The notes under the pieces are model-generated. The model searched no databases. It saw only the letters and a list, made by a program, of their open reading frames with translations, and was not told where the DNA came from. This document shows positions 37,001 to 44,492 of a stretch of 64,000 nucleotides of DNA, in pieces. The translations under genes were made by a program, and so were the position numbers. How positions within the stretch are numbered: the first letter of the stretch is position 1; each line of letters opens with the position of its first letter. The stretch spans positions 350,291-414,290 of the forward strand of contig NZ_LMRG01000023.1 of the NCBI RefSeq assembly GCF_001425605.1, in the 5' to 3' direction. The stretch comes from Rhizobium sp. Leaf453 (GTDB lineage: Bacteria > Pseudomonadota > Alphaproteobacteria > Rhizobiales > Rhizobiaceae).

Positions 37001-40000
37001 GCCCCAGATGTTGACCGCTGTCTTGGTGGTCAGTCGCGCATCGAGCGTATCGTTGCCGTCAGCGGTTGCCAGATGGACGACCTCGACGCCCCGCCACTTC
37101 GTTTCCGCATCGGTGCCGGAGTTGACGGTGATTTCCGCAGATTGCGTTGCCTGCAGTGCGAGCACAAAGTTCTTGCCCACGGCGCTTGCGACCGAAGCGA
37201 TGACGATATCCGTGCCGTCACCGCCCTGGTATTGACCCTTGCCGCCTTTGCCTTCCAGGCGATCCGTGCCGGCATTGCCGATCAGGATGTCATCCAGCGC
37301 GCCGCCGACCAGATTGTCGTCGCTCAGGCCGCCGGTGAGCTGGAACCGCTCGACGTCGGTGAACGACATGTGCATGTAGCCGCTGTAATCACCGCTCACG
37401 AGGGCGTTGACGGTGGTGCGGTAGTTGGTGCCGTTGTAAATGATGGCGTTGTTCGCGCCGGCCCAATCCATCACCAGTGTATCGGTTCCATCGCCGCCGG
37501 TGAAACCGTGATCGTATCCTTGTGAATTGAAATTGATCTTGAATGTGTCGTTGCCGCTACCGGCATTGAACCAGTTGCCGTGGTAACCATGAATGTTGAC
37601 GGCGGTCTTTGTGTTCAACCGCGCATCCAGCGTATCATTGCCAGCAGCGGTGGCGAGCTGAACGACCTCGACACCCTGCCATTTCGTTTCGATATCGGTT
37701 CCGGAATTGACAATGATTTCAGAGGCCAGTGCGTTCTGCAGGACAAGCGAAAAACTCTTAGGCACAGTCGTCGCGATGCTGGCGATGACGATATCGACTT
37801 CGCTGCCGCCATTGTACGTGCCTTTGCCGGCCTTTCCTTCCAGCCGGTCATAACCCGCGCCGCCGACGAGGATATCCTCAAGCGCGCCGCCAATCAGGTT
37901 GTCGTTGCCCGCGCCACCGGTCAGGTGGAACCGCTCGACGTCGGTGAAGGACATGTGGGCATAGCCGGAATAGTCGCCGCTGTTCACGGCGCTGATTGTT
38001 GTCCGGTAGTTGGTGCCGCCATAGATGATGTCGACTGTTGCCAGCGACCAGTCCATGATCAGCGTATCGGTATCGGCCCCGCCTTCGAACACACTGTTAT
38101 AGGCATTCTGTCCGGCAAGGTTGAAGACGCCGGTATCGTCGCCGTCACCGCCACGCAGCGTGTCGCCGCCACCGATGCCGATCAGCATGTCATTGCCGCC
38201 GAGACCCTCGATCAGCTGGGCATTCTGGTTGCCGGACAGGACGTTATCGAGCGCATTGCCGGTCAGATGGACGTTTTTCAGATTGTCGGTGAGGAACAGG
38301 TCCTCGACGTCGACGGCCCAGCTTTCGTTGATGCTGAACGTTGGAATGGCGCCGATATTGGAGAAGCCGCCGGTCGCCAGCAGGATCGTATCGTGGCCAC
38401 CGTCTTCTTCCTCAACGACGCGGTCGCCCGCACTGTCGAAGACATATGTATCGTTGCCGCCCGCGCCTGAAAGCGTGTCGCTGCCGGCACCGCCGTCGAG
38501 ATAGTCGTTTCCGGCGGTGCCGAAGATCTGATTGTTGAGTGCATTGCCGGTGGCGCTGCGGGCGGCGCCGGTCAGGTGCAGGTCCTCGATATCGGCGCGC
38601 TTGCCGTCTGCGTCGGCAAGGGAATAATCGATCGAGGCGTAGATCGTGTCGTAGCCACCGCCGGTCAGGCGCAGGTTTTCGAAGATGACGGTTTGCAGGC
38701 TGTCGACGTAATAGGTGTCGTCTCCCAGTTCACCGACCAGGGTGTCTGTCCCGCCGCTAGCAAAGAAGATATCCTTGCCGTCGCGGCCGTAGAAGGCGTT
38801 GTCGCCAGCGCCGCCGAAGAAATAGTCGTCGTGGTCGGAGCCGATGGCACCTTCGATATTGACCAACGTGTCAGTATCGTCATCACCGTGATTGGCATGC
38901 ATCGACGCGACCGTCCTGCCGCCAGCCGTCTTGCCGCTGTCGGAGAGATTGACCACGACATTCATGTAGTCGACCTGGTAGTCAGTGAGGTCAAAGCCGC
39001 TACCGCCATCGATATAGTCGTCTTCCCACTGGCCCATGAGGATGTCGTCGTCACCATCACCATAGAGGAAGTCGTCGCCTTCGCCGCCCTGGACGATATC
39101 CTTGCCGCCGCCGCCATGCAGCGTGTCGATGCCTTTTCCGCCCAGCAGCGTATCGACAGCGTCGCTGCCGAACAGTTGGTCAGCACCTTCGCCACCGCTG
39201 ATCGACGAACCGGCATCGCCGGCAATCAGGATATCAGCATGTCCGCTGCCGTAGATTTCCTCGAAATTGCTGACAGTGTCGATAAAGCCATAGCCGTCGA
39301 TCGCGGTCCCGGCATCAACAGTGATGGAGTCGATGGTGCGTTGGACGCTGCTGAGGTTGACGACCACACGCGCGGGATCGAAGGCATAGGACAAGCTGTC
39401 GGCGCCGTCGCCGCCATCGAGGATATCCGCGCCGGACTTCCCCATGATCATGTCATTATCGACGCCGCCATTGATCGTATTGTCAAGCGCATTGCCGGTG
39501 ATGGTGTCATTGCCGGCAAAGCCGTCATAGGTCACCTGATGCGGCGTGAGTGTCAGGGAATCGGCACCGGACGTGCCGACGTAGAACCGCTCCCACGGAA
39601 TGACATAGTCCACCTCGATCGTGCCGAGATCGACATCGAAGGTTTCGTCGAACAGGGTGATCTTGGCGAGATCCCAGTCCTTGGAGAAGGAGATCAGCGG
39701 TCCCCAGATAAATTCGAAGCCCAATCCCGGTGCCAGGATGGTGTTGGAAACAGAGGCTTTCAGGATATCGAGGGTCAACTGGCCGTTGATGACCAGGCTG
39801 GTCAGGTTGCGCAGTTCGCCCGTCAGGTTGAAGCTGGCATGGACGTTGTGGTTGCCGTAGCCGGCGACAGGCGTGTCGAACACGAAATCGTCACCGAGTT
39901 CGCCATTGAGCACCTGACCCGTCTCGGCGACGGTCATGGTGACGGAGATCGGATCGGGGGTGAATTCGAACTTCTGGTCGACCCGGAAATTCAGCGACGC

Positions 40001-40816
40001 CGTCGTGTCGATCAGATCGAAGTTGAAGCCCAGCACGCCACCACCGGGATCGGTGAACAGGGGAACGGAAACACCGAGCGGCGAAGGGAATCCGAAGAAG
40101 GCGGCAATCAGGCCGTCGATATCAAGAGCCGCCTGCACGATGTCGATCGTCGATCCCTCACTGAGGAGATCGGACAGGTCACCTTCCAGTTCCTCTTCCG
40201 TGTCATTGGTGGTGAGCGGGTCGAGCGGAACGCGCAACAGGCCGGAAATCAGCGAGCCCGGATAGTTGAAGGGGATCGATCCGTTGACGACGTCGCTGAG
40301 ATTGGCCTCGAACAGCGTGTTGGTCGTGTTCGGCAGGTTGAAGATCTGGTAGGCGCTCGGCAGATTGGCCGTGAAGGAGCCGATGCTGACGCCGGTCGTC
40401 GTGTCGAATTGCGCAAAGGCGCCATAGGACATTGTGACATCGAAATGAAAGTTCGCCGGATCCAGTCCGGACGTCACCAATTGGCCGGAGAGCTGCTTGA
40501 AGGCGCTTGTGTCGAAATGGACGATGTCATTCAGGGAGAATTCGGGTGAATCGAGAATGTCGGCATCGATCTCGTAGGCGACGCCCATCGTGCCGAGATC
40601 CCATTTCAGATGAGCCGCCAGATTGAACATGGCCGCATAACTGAAGCCGATATCCAGCCCGACACTGACGCCGAGGGCGTTGCCGCCGAGGCTGAAGACA
40701 CGCTGGTCGGCGAAGTTCAGATTGACGAGAGTGTAGGTCTGGTCGATGTTCGGGCTATTCGGACCCCACATCGGCAAATCATCGATCGAAAACGACAGTT
40801 GCGTCGTGTCAGTCAT
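31043..40816 (-). CDS. Giant RTX/cadherin-like repeat protein (about 3,257 aa), putative type I secretion substrate
   Basis: The N-terminal ~410 residues are beta-rich and have no signal peptide. Calcium-binding RTX nonapeptides (GGxGxDxLx, e.g. GGEGDDFLYGDGDDDILMG) occur at ~415-710. From ~915 to ~2345 a 195-residue unit is repeated; its core runs DTLVMDW, YRTTVNA, SGDYSGYMHMSFTDVERF, then RTX motifs, DRLEGK, ETKWRGIEVVQL, GNDTLDARL and KINFNSQGYGH. A final RTX block is followed by seven cadherin-like repeats (~2436-3160; ITSNGGG..VAENKTAVTTV). The last ~85 residues are acidic and glycine/serine-rich, ending TGSNDFLI, as in ABC-exported adhesins and hydrolases. The likely role is surface adhesion, biofilm or extracellular matrix (inference). 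The ATG giving MTDTTQLSFS has GGGGAGC upstream. No type I secretion genes are adjacent. Confidence 0.9.
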   Translation of the reverse strand: MTDTTQLSFSIDDLPMWGPNSPNIDQTYTLVNLNFADQRVFSLGGNALGVSVGLDIGFSYAAMFNLAAHLKWDLGTMGVAYEIDADILDSPEFSLNDIVHFDTSAFKQLSGQLVTSGLDPANFHFDVTMSYGAFAQFDTTTGVSIGSFTANLPSAYQIFNLPNTTNTLFEANLSDVVNGSIPFNYPGSLISGLLRVPLDPLTTNDTEEELEGDLSDLLSEGSTIDIVQAALDIDGLIAAFFGFPSPLGVSVPLFTDPGGGVLGFNFDLIDTTASLNFRVDQKFEFTPDPISVTMTVAETGQVLNGELGDDFVFDTPVAGYGNHNVHASFNLTGELRNLTSLVINGQLTLDILKASVSNTILAPGLGFEFIWGPLISFSKDWDLAKITLFDETFDVDLGTIEVDYVIPWERFYVGTSGADSLTLTPHQVTYDGFAGNDTITGNALDNTINGGVDNDMIMGKSGADILDGGDGADSLSYAFDPARVVVNLSSVQRTIDSITVDAGTAIDGYGFIDTVSNFEEIYGSGHADILIAGDAGSSISGGEGADQLFGSDAVDTLLGGKGIDTLHGGGGKDIVQGGEGDDFLYGDGDDDILMGQWEDDYIDGGSGFDLTDYQVDYMNVVVNLSDSGKTAGGRTVASMHANHGDDDTDTLVNIEGAIGSDHDDYFFGGAGDNAFYGRDGKDIFFASGGTDTLVGELGDDTYYVDSLQTVIFENLRLTGGGYDTIYASIDYSLADADGKRADIEDLHLTGAARSATGNALNNQIFGTAGNDYLDGGAGSDTLSGAGGNDTYVFDSAGDRVVEEEDGGHDTILLATGGFSNIGAIPTFSINESWAVDVEDLFLTDNLKNVHLTGNALDNVLSGNQNAQLIEGLGGNDMLIGIGGGDTLRGGDGDDTGVFNLAGQNAYNSVFEGGADTDTLIMDWSLATVDIIYGGTNYRTTISAVNSGDYSGYAHMSFTDVERFHLTGGAGNDNLIGGALEDILVGGAGYDRLEGKAGKGTYNGGSEVDIVIASIATTVPKSFSLVLQNALASEIIVNSGTDIETKWQGVEVVQLATAAGNDTLDARLNTKTAVNIHGYHGNWFNAGSGNDTFKINFNSQGYDHGFTGGDGTDTLVMDWAGANNAIIYNGTNYRTTVNALVSGDYSGYMHMSFTDVERFQLTGGLSDDNLVGGALDDILIGNAGTDRLEGKGGKGQYQGGDGTDIVIASVASAVGKNFVLALQATQSAEITVNSGTDAETKWRGVEVVHLATADGNDTLDARLTTKTAVNIWGAAGNWFNAGNGDDTFKINFNSQGYEHGFTGGDGVDTLVMDWSGANNDIIYNGPNYRTTVNAAVSGDYGGYMHMAFTDVERFQLTGGAGNDNLVGGAIDDILIGGDGFDRLEGKTGKGTYNGGAATDIVIASGLSEAGKNFTLALQATQTGPVTANSGNALETIWQGIETVLLTSGGGDDTLDASLTNKTRLDIHGANGNRFDAGAGNDTFKVNFNAQAYDHAFIAGDGTDTLVMNWAGATNAIIYQGTNYRTTVDAAVSGDYGGYMHMSFLDVERFHLTGGLGDDNLVGGAIDDILIGGGGFDRLEGKTGKGTYDGGTGTDIAIATIASDATNNFTLALQSAMTTMATVNGGSGVETKWRGIEVVQLVTASGDDTLDAQLTNKTSVGIHSYSGNLFDAGAGNDTFKINFNSQGYGHSFAAGDGVDTLVMDWAGANNGIIAGDGYYRTTVNAVDSGDYSGYMHVYYSNVERFQLTGGAGDDNLIGGAIDDILIGNAGTDRLEGKTGKGTYDGGTGTDLAIANVASDATNDFTLALQAALTTTTTVNATTAIETKWRGIEVVHLVTAGGDDMLDAQLATKTRVDIYGYGGNVFDSGTGNDTFKINFNSQGPGHSFAAGDDIDTLVMDWADATNDVIAGDGYFRTTVNAAVSGDYSGYMHVYYSSVERFQLTGGLGNDNLIGAALDDILIGGDGSDRLDGKAGKGTYNGGAGTDIAIATVASDTGKNFSLALQSTQNAAVTSNSGTDIQTTWQGLEVVQLTTGAGNDTLDTRLDAKTFVGIWSYSGNSFDAGAGNDTFRVNFNSQGYGHGFAGGDGTDTMLIDWSAATNGIIAGDGYYRTTVNAVNSGDYSGYMHVFYSSVERFQLYGGAGDDNLIGGALDDTLSGGAGYDRLEGKAGKGSYNGGAGMDLVIAEIASTTAANFSLALQATQTANVVVDSGGATETSWRGIEVVQLKTGLGNDVLDARLSTKTSVGSWGYSGNGFDAGGGDDTFKINFNSQGYGHGFAGGDGTDTLVMDWSGANNDIIYGGTYYRTIVNAVDSGDYFGYMHMSFSDVERFELTGGSGNDTLRGSDLSDTLSGGAGDDSLTGGLGADLFIYSGGNDQITDFDITKDTLKSALFSTFTSFTQLLSKIDQTNHTNTVINFAAGTSLTLLGLDWIDLKATAIAHAAPTITSNGGAALALSVVENTTAVSTIVATDPDGGVVKFSLTGADASKFQISATGVLTFKAGPDFETKADTGANNVYDVTVRVTDNFGLTDTQAVAVTVTNIEEGPSITSNGGGATAAVSVAENSTAVTTVIAVDPEGDARVYSISGGADASKFTINATTGALTFKAAPDFETKTDTGTNNTYDVIVKAISIGGSDTQALAVTVANVNEAPRITSNGGGTSASISIAENRTGVTTVASSDVDAGATRTYAISGGADSALFAINAATGALTFKAAPSFETKLDAGTNNIYDIIVKVTDDGGLTDMQSLAVTITNVNEAPTITSNGGGGTASISLAENKTAVTTVTATDQDAGATRTYTISGGADAALFTINATTGALAFKAAPDFETKLDTGGNNIYDLVVKVTDDTGLTDSQAIAVTLTNVNEAPRITSNGGSSTASISVAENKTTVTTVASSDVDAGATRTYAISGGADASLFTINATTGALTFKSAPDFETKKDAGTNNIYDLVVKVTDDGGLTDTQAIAVTVTNVNEAPTITSNGGGATASVSINENTTAVTTVTSTDPDTGATRTYALSGGADASLFTINATTGALAFKSAPDFETKKDGGADNIYDVIVKVTDNGSLTDTQAIAVTIKNVNEAPGAITLSKTTVAENTAIGKTAGTFSAIDPEGKALSYKLTDTAGGLFKLSGTTLQVAKAIDYETVKSDTITVEVKDADGFAATKTFTITVTDVVEASKGTGGGFQPPSEQDSFHFGDSSGKVGDAKMLPASLFIPEDDTIDVLGLAATQSALDTHHAMDALDGDWTTISWASPATGSNDFLI
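31336..33540 (-). repeat. Seven cadherin-like repeats within the giant gene
   Basis: The segment before the DxDxGATRTY-like element recurs at 31791, 32112, 32433 and 32754 (exactly 321 bp, 107 residues apart), then at 33072 (318) and about 33384 (312), with a diverged seventh copy nearest the C-terminus. Each has a VAEN..V..VTATDxD core and ends IYDVIVKVTDDGGLTDTQA, the cadherin/VCBS-like pattern of bacterial adhesins. The inner copies are the most alike, so recent expansion by duplication is likely. Confidence 0.85.
33790..38090 (-). repeat. 585-bp tandem repeats within the giant gene
   Basis: The codons for the VMDW-type motif end (on the + strand) at 33960, 34545, 35130, 35715, 36300, 36885, 37470 and 38055: eight anchors, every interval exactly 585 bp (195 codons). 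A second anchor (the HM codons of GYMHM) at 33861 and 34446 gives the same spacing. No indel is seen across 4 kb. The copies are similar but not identical in sequence. Confidence 0.93.
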
Positions 40817-41166
40817 GCCCGAGCTCCCCCACAGACTGAAATTATTATTTTTGCATTGCAATAAAATTACTATGAAAGACTTCGTTTACCATGTGTATAT
40901 CTGTTTTTTAGGAAGAAGTGAAACATCTTCGAGCATCTGCCCAAGAAAATTGCAAAACATAGCTAAAATGGGTGAGGAGAGTGTTTGGAAGGGCAGGCTC
41001 ACCCGCGCTTCTGCTTTAAATCTCTGCTTTTTCGCGAAAAATAAGCAGATTCACGTTGTGGTCGCGTCAGTGCATCCGATGCGTGTCGGTATTTTTAATC
41101 TTTAGCTAAACTTGTGATTGTCGGAATTGTTTCTATTTATCGTCAAGAATTATTCCGTGGAGAAGG
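40817..41166. other. AT-rich intergenic region upstream of the giant gene
   Basis: About 350 bases markedly richer in A and T than the surroundings (runs such as TGTTTTTTAGG, TTTATTGC). It should hold the promoter of the giant gene on the minus strand; no convincing -35/-10 pair was found. Frames here look random. The low GC content could mark an H-NS/MucR-type silenced promoter (inference). Confidence 0.4.
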
Positions 41167-41198
41167 GACGAGGCCGGCCAGGTGAGGCCGACCTCGTC
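41167..41198 (-). terminator. Terminator of the tctCBA operon
   Basis: A 13-bp stem (GACGAGGTCGGCC on the minus strand with GGCCGGCCTCGTC; one G-T pair) with a 6-base loop, nine bases after the tctA stop, followed by CCCTTCTCC. Strong stem, modest tail. Confidence 0.6.
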
Positions 41199-41207
41199 GA
41201 AAGATGA

Positions 41208-42713
41208 TCAATCTTCTTCCTGGAAGACTGCTTCGCGCTTTGCCTTGATCGACGGCAGGAAGACGATGACCAGGATGGCAGCCGCGACCAGCAGCAGGCC
41301 AGCACTGATCGGCCGTGTGATGAAGGTGGTCGCATCGCCGCGCGACAGGATCATCGCCCGGCGGAGGTTTTCCTCCAGCAGTGGCCCGAGAACGAAGCCG
41401 AGCAGCAGCGGCGCTGGTTCGCAACGCAGCTTGACGAGCAGATAGCCGGCCAGGCCGAAGAAGGCGACAGCATAGAGGTCGTAGACGTTGGAATTGACGC
41501 TGTAGACCCCGATCGAGCAGAAGGCCATAATGATCGGGAAGAGCACGTAATAGGGCACGGTGAGCAATTTCACCCAGAGCCCGATCAGCGGCAGGTTGAG
41601 GATCACCAGCATCAGGTTGCCGATCCACATGGAGGCGATGATGCCCCAGAACAGGGCCGGCTGTTCCGCTGCCACGTTCGGGCCGGGGACGATTCCCTGG
41701 ATGATCATCGCGCCGACCATCAGCGCCATCACCGGATTGGCTGGAATACCAAGCGTTAGGAGCGGAATGAACGACGTCTGCGCGCCGGCATTGTTGGCCG
41801 ATTCCGGACCGGCGACGCCGGCGATGGCGCCATGGCCGAATTCCTCCGGTGTCTTCGATATGCGCTTTTCGACCGTATAGGATGCGAAGGCGGCAAGGAT
41901 GGCGCCGCCGCCGGGCAGGATGCCGAGCGCCGAGCCGATGGCCGTACCGCGCAGGACAGGACCGAACATGCGCCTGAAATCGTCGCGTGTCGGCAGAAGC
42001 CCGCTGACCTTGGCCATCAGGAGGCTACGGGTCTTTTCACCTTCGAGGTTGCGCAGGATTTCGGCGATGCCGAAAACGCCGACCGCCACCGCAACGAAGT
42101 TCAGCCCATCGGCATATTCACGGATGCCGAGCGTAAAGCGTGGCGAACCGGTATAGATGTCGGTGCCAACGAGCCCGAGCAGGAGACCGAGCGCGACCAT
42201 GGCCAGCGCCTTGACGATCGAGCCGTGCGCCAAAGCGATCGAGGAGACGAGGCCGACGATCATCAGCGAGAAATATTCTGCAGCTCCGAATTGCAGCGCG
42301 ATGCCAGTGAGTGGAATGGCGAAGATCGCCACCAGGAAGGTGGAGACCGTCCCGGCGAAGAACGAGCCGAGAGCCGCTATGGACAAGGCGGCGCCGGCCC
42401 GGCCTTTGCGCGCCATCTGGTAGCCGTCGATGGCGGTGACCGCAGACGAGGATTCGCCGGGCATGTTGATCAGGATCGCGGTGGTCGAGCCGCCATATTG
42501 CGCACCGTAATAGATGCCGGCCAGCATGATCAGCGACGAGACCGGTTCCAGCTGGAAAGTGATCGGCAGCAGCATGGCGATGGTTGCCGTGGCGCCGATG
42601 CCGGGAAGAACGCCGATCAACGTGCCGAGCAGCACGCCGATCAGGCAGAAAAGCAGGTTTTCCGGTGATCCGGCCGTGGTGAAGCCGAGAGCGAGATTGT
42701 CGAAGAGTTCCAT
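41208..42713 (-). CDS. tctA: Tripartite tricarboxylate transporter large membrane subunit TctA
   Basis: A 501-residue membrane protein with about 11-12 spans, the usual TctA length. Conserved parts include GVLLGTLIGVLPGIGATATIA near the N-terminus, YYGAQYGGSTTAILINMPGE, and GPILRGT/SALGILPGGGAILAAF. TctA forms the secondary transporter channel with TctB and takes substrate from the periplasmic TctC protein; it is driven by an ion gradient, not ATP. The ATG giving MELFDNLALGF has AAGGATA upstream. Substrate: a carboxylate such as citrate, or another small acid, unknown here. Confidence 0.93.
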   Translation of the reverse strand: MELFDNLALGFTTAGSPENLLFCLIGVLLGTLIGVLPGIGATATIAMLLPITFQLEPVSSLIMLAGIYYGAQYGGSTTAILINMPGESSSAVTAIDGYQMARKGRAGAALSIAALGSFFAGTVSTFLVAIFAIPLTGIALQFGAAEYFSLMIVGLVSSIALAHGSIVKALAMVALGLLLGLVGTDIYTGSPRFTLGIREYADGLNFVAVAVGVFGIAEILRNLEGEKTRSLLMAKVSGLLPTRDDFRRMFGPVLRGTAIGSALGILPGGGAILAAFASYTVEKRISKTPEEFGHGAIAGVAGPESANNAGAQTSFIPLLTLGIPANPVMALMVGAMIIQGIVPGPNVAAEQPALFWGIIASMWIGNLMLVILNLPLIGLWVKLLTVPYYVLFPIIMAFCSIGVYSVNSNVYDLYAVAFFGLAGYLLVKLRCEPAPLLLGFVLGPLLEENLRRAMILSRGDATTFITRPISAGLLLVAAAILVIVFLPSIKAKREAVFQEED

Positions 42714-42723
42714 CGCGATATCC

Positions 42724-43185
42724 TTACAATCTGACCCAGGGGCCGAAGCGCTCGAAGGGCAGGCCGAGCGCGTAGCTGAAAACGGCAACCGAGAAGATCG
42801 TCAGGGCGATCGACAGGATGATGGCGGTCACTGGCTTCATGCGCTGCGAGGCGAAGCAGGCGATCAGGGCGGTGAAGAACAGCGACGGCACGAAGCCGAG
42901 CCCGCGAACCGTCAGGCCGAAAAAGATCGGCGCCGGCAGGATGAACAGCATGCCGCGCCAGGCGATCGGGCCGAGCGGTTCCCCCTCGACACGCGCCGAT
43001 TGGATGAGGATGACGAGGCCGAGCAGGGAGAGGACGCCGGCAAGCAGCAGCGGGAAGTAACCAGGCCCCATCTTAAAGGCCGTGCCGAGTTCCAGATCCA
43101 GGCTTTGATAGATGAAGAAGCCGCCGAGCGCCATGAAGAGCGCACCACACAGCGCATTGGTCGTATCGAAGGATAGGGATTTCAT
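42724..43185 (-). CDS. tctB: Tripartite tricarboxylate transporter small membrane subunit TctB
   Basis: A 153-residue protein with four hydrophobic segments, starting MKSLSFDTTNALCGALFMAL and containing LGTAFKMGPGYFPLLLAGVL, the hallmark of TctB. The start has a perfect GGAGG site. It lies between tctC and tctA, ten bases before tctA, all in one operon. Confidence 0.92.
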   Translation of the reverse strand: MKSLSFDTTNALCGALFMALGGFFIYQSLDLELGTAFKMGPGYFPLLLAGVLSLLGLVILIQSARVEGEPLGPIAWRGMLFILPAPIFFGLTVRGLGFVPSLFFTALIACFASQRMKPVTAIILSIALTIFSVAVFSYALGLPFERFGPWVRL

Positions 43186-43303
43186 GATGCCTCCTTGAAA
43201 TCCGGCCGTTCCGCCGTGCTCTCCTGAACGAGATACATGGGCGGACGCCTTCCCCTCAATGGGAGAGGAAGGCGGGACAGGCTTGGCTTTGCGGGAATGA
43301 GGA

Positions 43304-44287
43304 TCAGTCGGCGTACTGGCCGGCCGCTTCGATCACCGGCTTCCAGCGGGCGATTTCGCTTTCGAGCTTGGCCTTCAGCGCGGCGGGCGTCGCGTCGGCG
43401 TCCGACGAAGGCACCGTGCCGAGTTCGGCAAAGCGGGCGACAACGTTCGGGTCCTTCAGCGCGACTTGAAGGGATTTCGAAAGGCGGTCCGTGGCTTCCG
43501 TCGGCGTACCTTTTGGGGCATAGATGCCGTGCCAGATGCCGACCTGGAAATCGGCAAGGCCACCTTCGGCAGCCGTCGGGACGTCCGGCAGGACGGGCAG
43601 GCGGGCAGGCGAGGTCACGGCATAGGCCTTGATCGTTCCGCCCTGGATCTGCTTGGTGGTGTTGGTGGTCTGGTCGCACATGATATCGACCTGGCCGCCG
43701 AGCAGATCGGTCATCGCCGGACCGGTGCCCTTGTAGGGAACAGTCGTCAATGGCGTCTGGATGGCACTCATGAACATCATGCCGCAGAGATGCGAGGCAG
43801 CGCCGATGCCGGCATTGGCGACCGTCACCGTGTCCTTGTTGGCCTTGACGTAGTCGATCAGGCCCTTGAGGTCGGTCGGCTCGAAATCCTTGCGGGCGAC
43901 GATGGTCATCGGCACGTCGGTGACGAGGCCGACATATTCGAAGGCGTTGAGCGTGTCATAGGCGAGCTTGCGGTAGAGCGTGGCAGAGGTCGCCATGCCG
44001 ATGTGATGCAGGAGAATGGTGTAGCCGTCCGGATCGGACTGCGCGACACGGCCCGCACCGAGCGAGCCCCCGGCGCCGCCGACATTTTCCACAATGATCT
44101 GCTGGCCGAGATCCTTCGACATGGATTCAGCGACGAGGCGGGCGACGGTGTCTGTCGGGCCGCCGGCCGCGAACGGCACGACCATGGTGATGGTGCGTTC
44201 GGGATAACCCTCGGCATGCGCGGAAACGGAAATGAACGACATGGCGGCCAGAGCCGTGGCGCCAAGCATGGTTTTCAGAATGTTCAT
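43304..44287 (-). CDS. tctC: Periplasmic Bug-family receptor TctC
   Basis: A 327-residue binding protein. The signal peptide ends after SVSAHA; the mature part starts EGYPERTITMVVPFAAGGPTD, with the Bug-family loop VVPFAAGGPTD and IIVENVGGAGGSLG. It binds a small carboxylate and delivers it to TctAB. A GGAGGA ribosome site decides the ATG. It is the first gene of the tct operon and lies just after the divergent-looking regulatory gap that follows the response regulator gene, on the same strand. Confidence 0.93.
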   Translation of the reverse strand: MNILKTMLGATALAAMSFISVSAHAEGYPERTITMVVPFAAGGPTDTVARLVAESMSKDLGQQIIVENVGGAGGSLGAGRVAQSDPDGYTILLHHIGMATSATLYRKLAYDTLNAFEYVGLVTDVPMTIVARKDFEPTDLKGLIDYVKANKDTVTVANAGIGAASHLCGMMFMSAIQTPLTTVPYKGTGPAMTDLLGGQVDIMCDQTTNTTKQIQGGTIKAYAVTSPARLPVLPDVPTAAEGGLADFQVGIWHGIYAPKGTPTEATDRLSKSLQVALKDPNVVARFAELGTVPSSDADATPAALKAKLESEIARWKPVIEAAGQYAD

Positions 44288-44431
44288 CGAAGTCCTCCCG
44301 GATGATGTATGGCCAGCCGGCGCAGCTCCTCCCGCGCCGTTTCTGGATGACCATTTGTGAGGCTCATGCGCGGCGGCGGGCAACCGATCTTGTGACCGGC
44401 GAATAGGATTTATGGATGAGTGCAGCGCACC

Positions 44432-44483
44432 ATGGGTGGGATCGGAAACAAATGCACCGGATGATGGGTGGATTTCCACCCAT
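44432..44483 (-). promoter_or_regulatory. Repeated palindromic element upstream of tctC (possible activator site)
   Basis: The octamer ATGGGTGG occurs on the + strand at 44432 and 44464 (32 bases, about three helical turns apart), and its reverse complement CCACCCAT at 44476, so that 44464-44483 is a perfect 8-bp inverted repeat with a 4-base spacer. The cluster lies about 145-195 bases upstream of the tctC start. This matches the layout of an upstream activating sequence for the DctD-like regulator encoded next door (inference). No matching sigma-54 promoter (GG-N10-GC) was found between it and tctC. Confidence 0.45.
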
Positions 44484-44492
44484 TCGCGTCCA

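Noticed and set aside
33790-38090. Regular repeats that might suggest a CRISPR array or satellite DNA
   Set aside because: Units are 585 bp, in frame, with no short repeat/spacer structure, and encode one continuous protein.
38576-40549. A 657-codon + strand open frame inside the giant gene, plus another at 31124-32749
   Set aside because: Both are antisense to the repeat protein; their periodic composition simply mirrors the RTX and cadherin repeats.
40746-41105. A + strand open frame over the start of the giant gene and its promoter
   Set aside because: It has no ribosome site and random composition, and it overlaps the N-terminal codons of the giant gene on the other strand.
44288-44492. 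Sigma-54 (-24/-12) promoter for tctC
   Set aside because: Several GG and GC dinucleotides occur, but none has the GG-N10-GC spacing with a reasonable TGGCAC..TTGC context.
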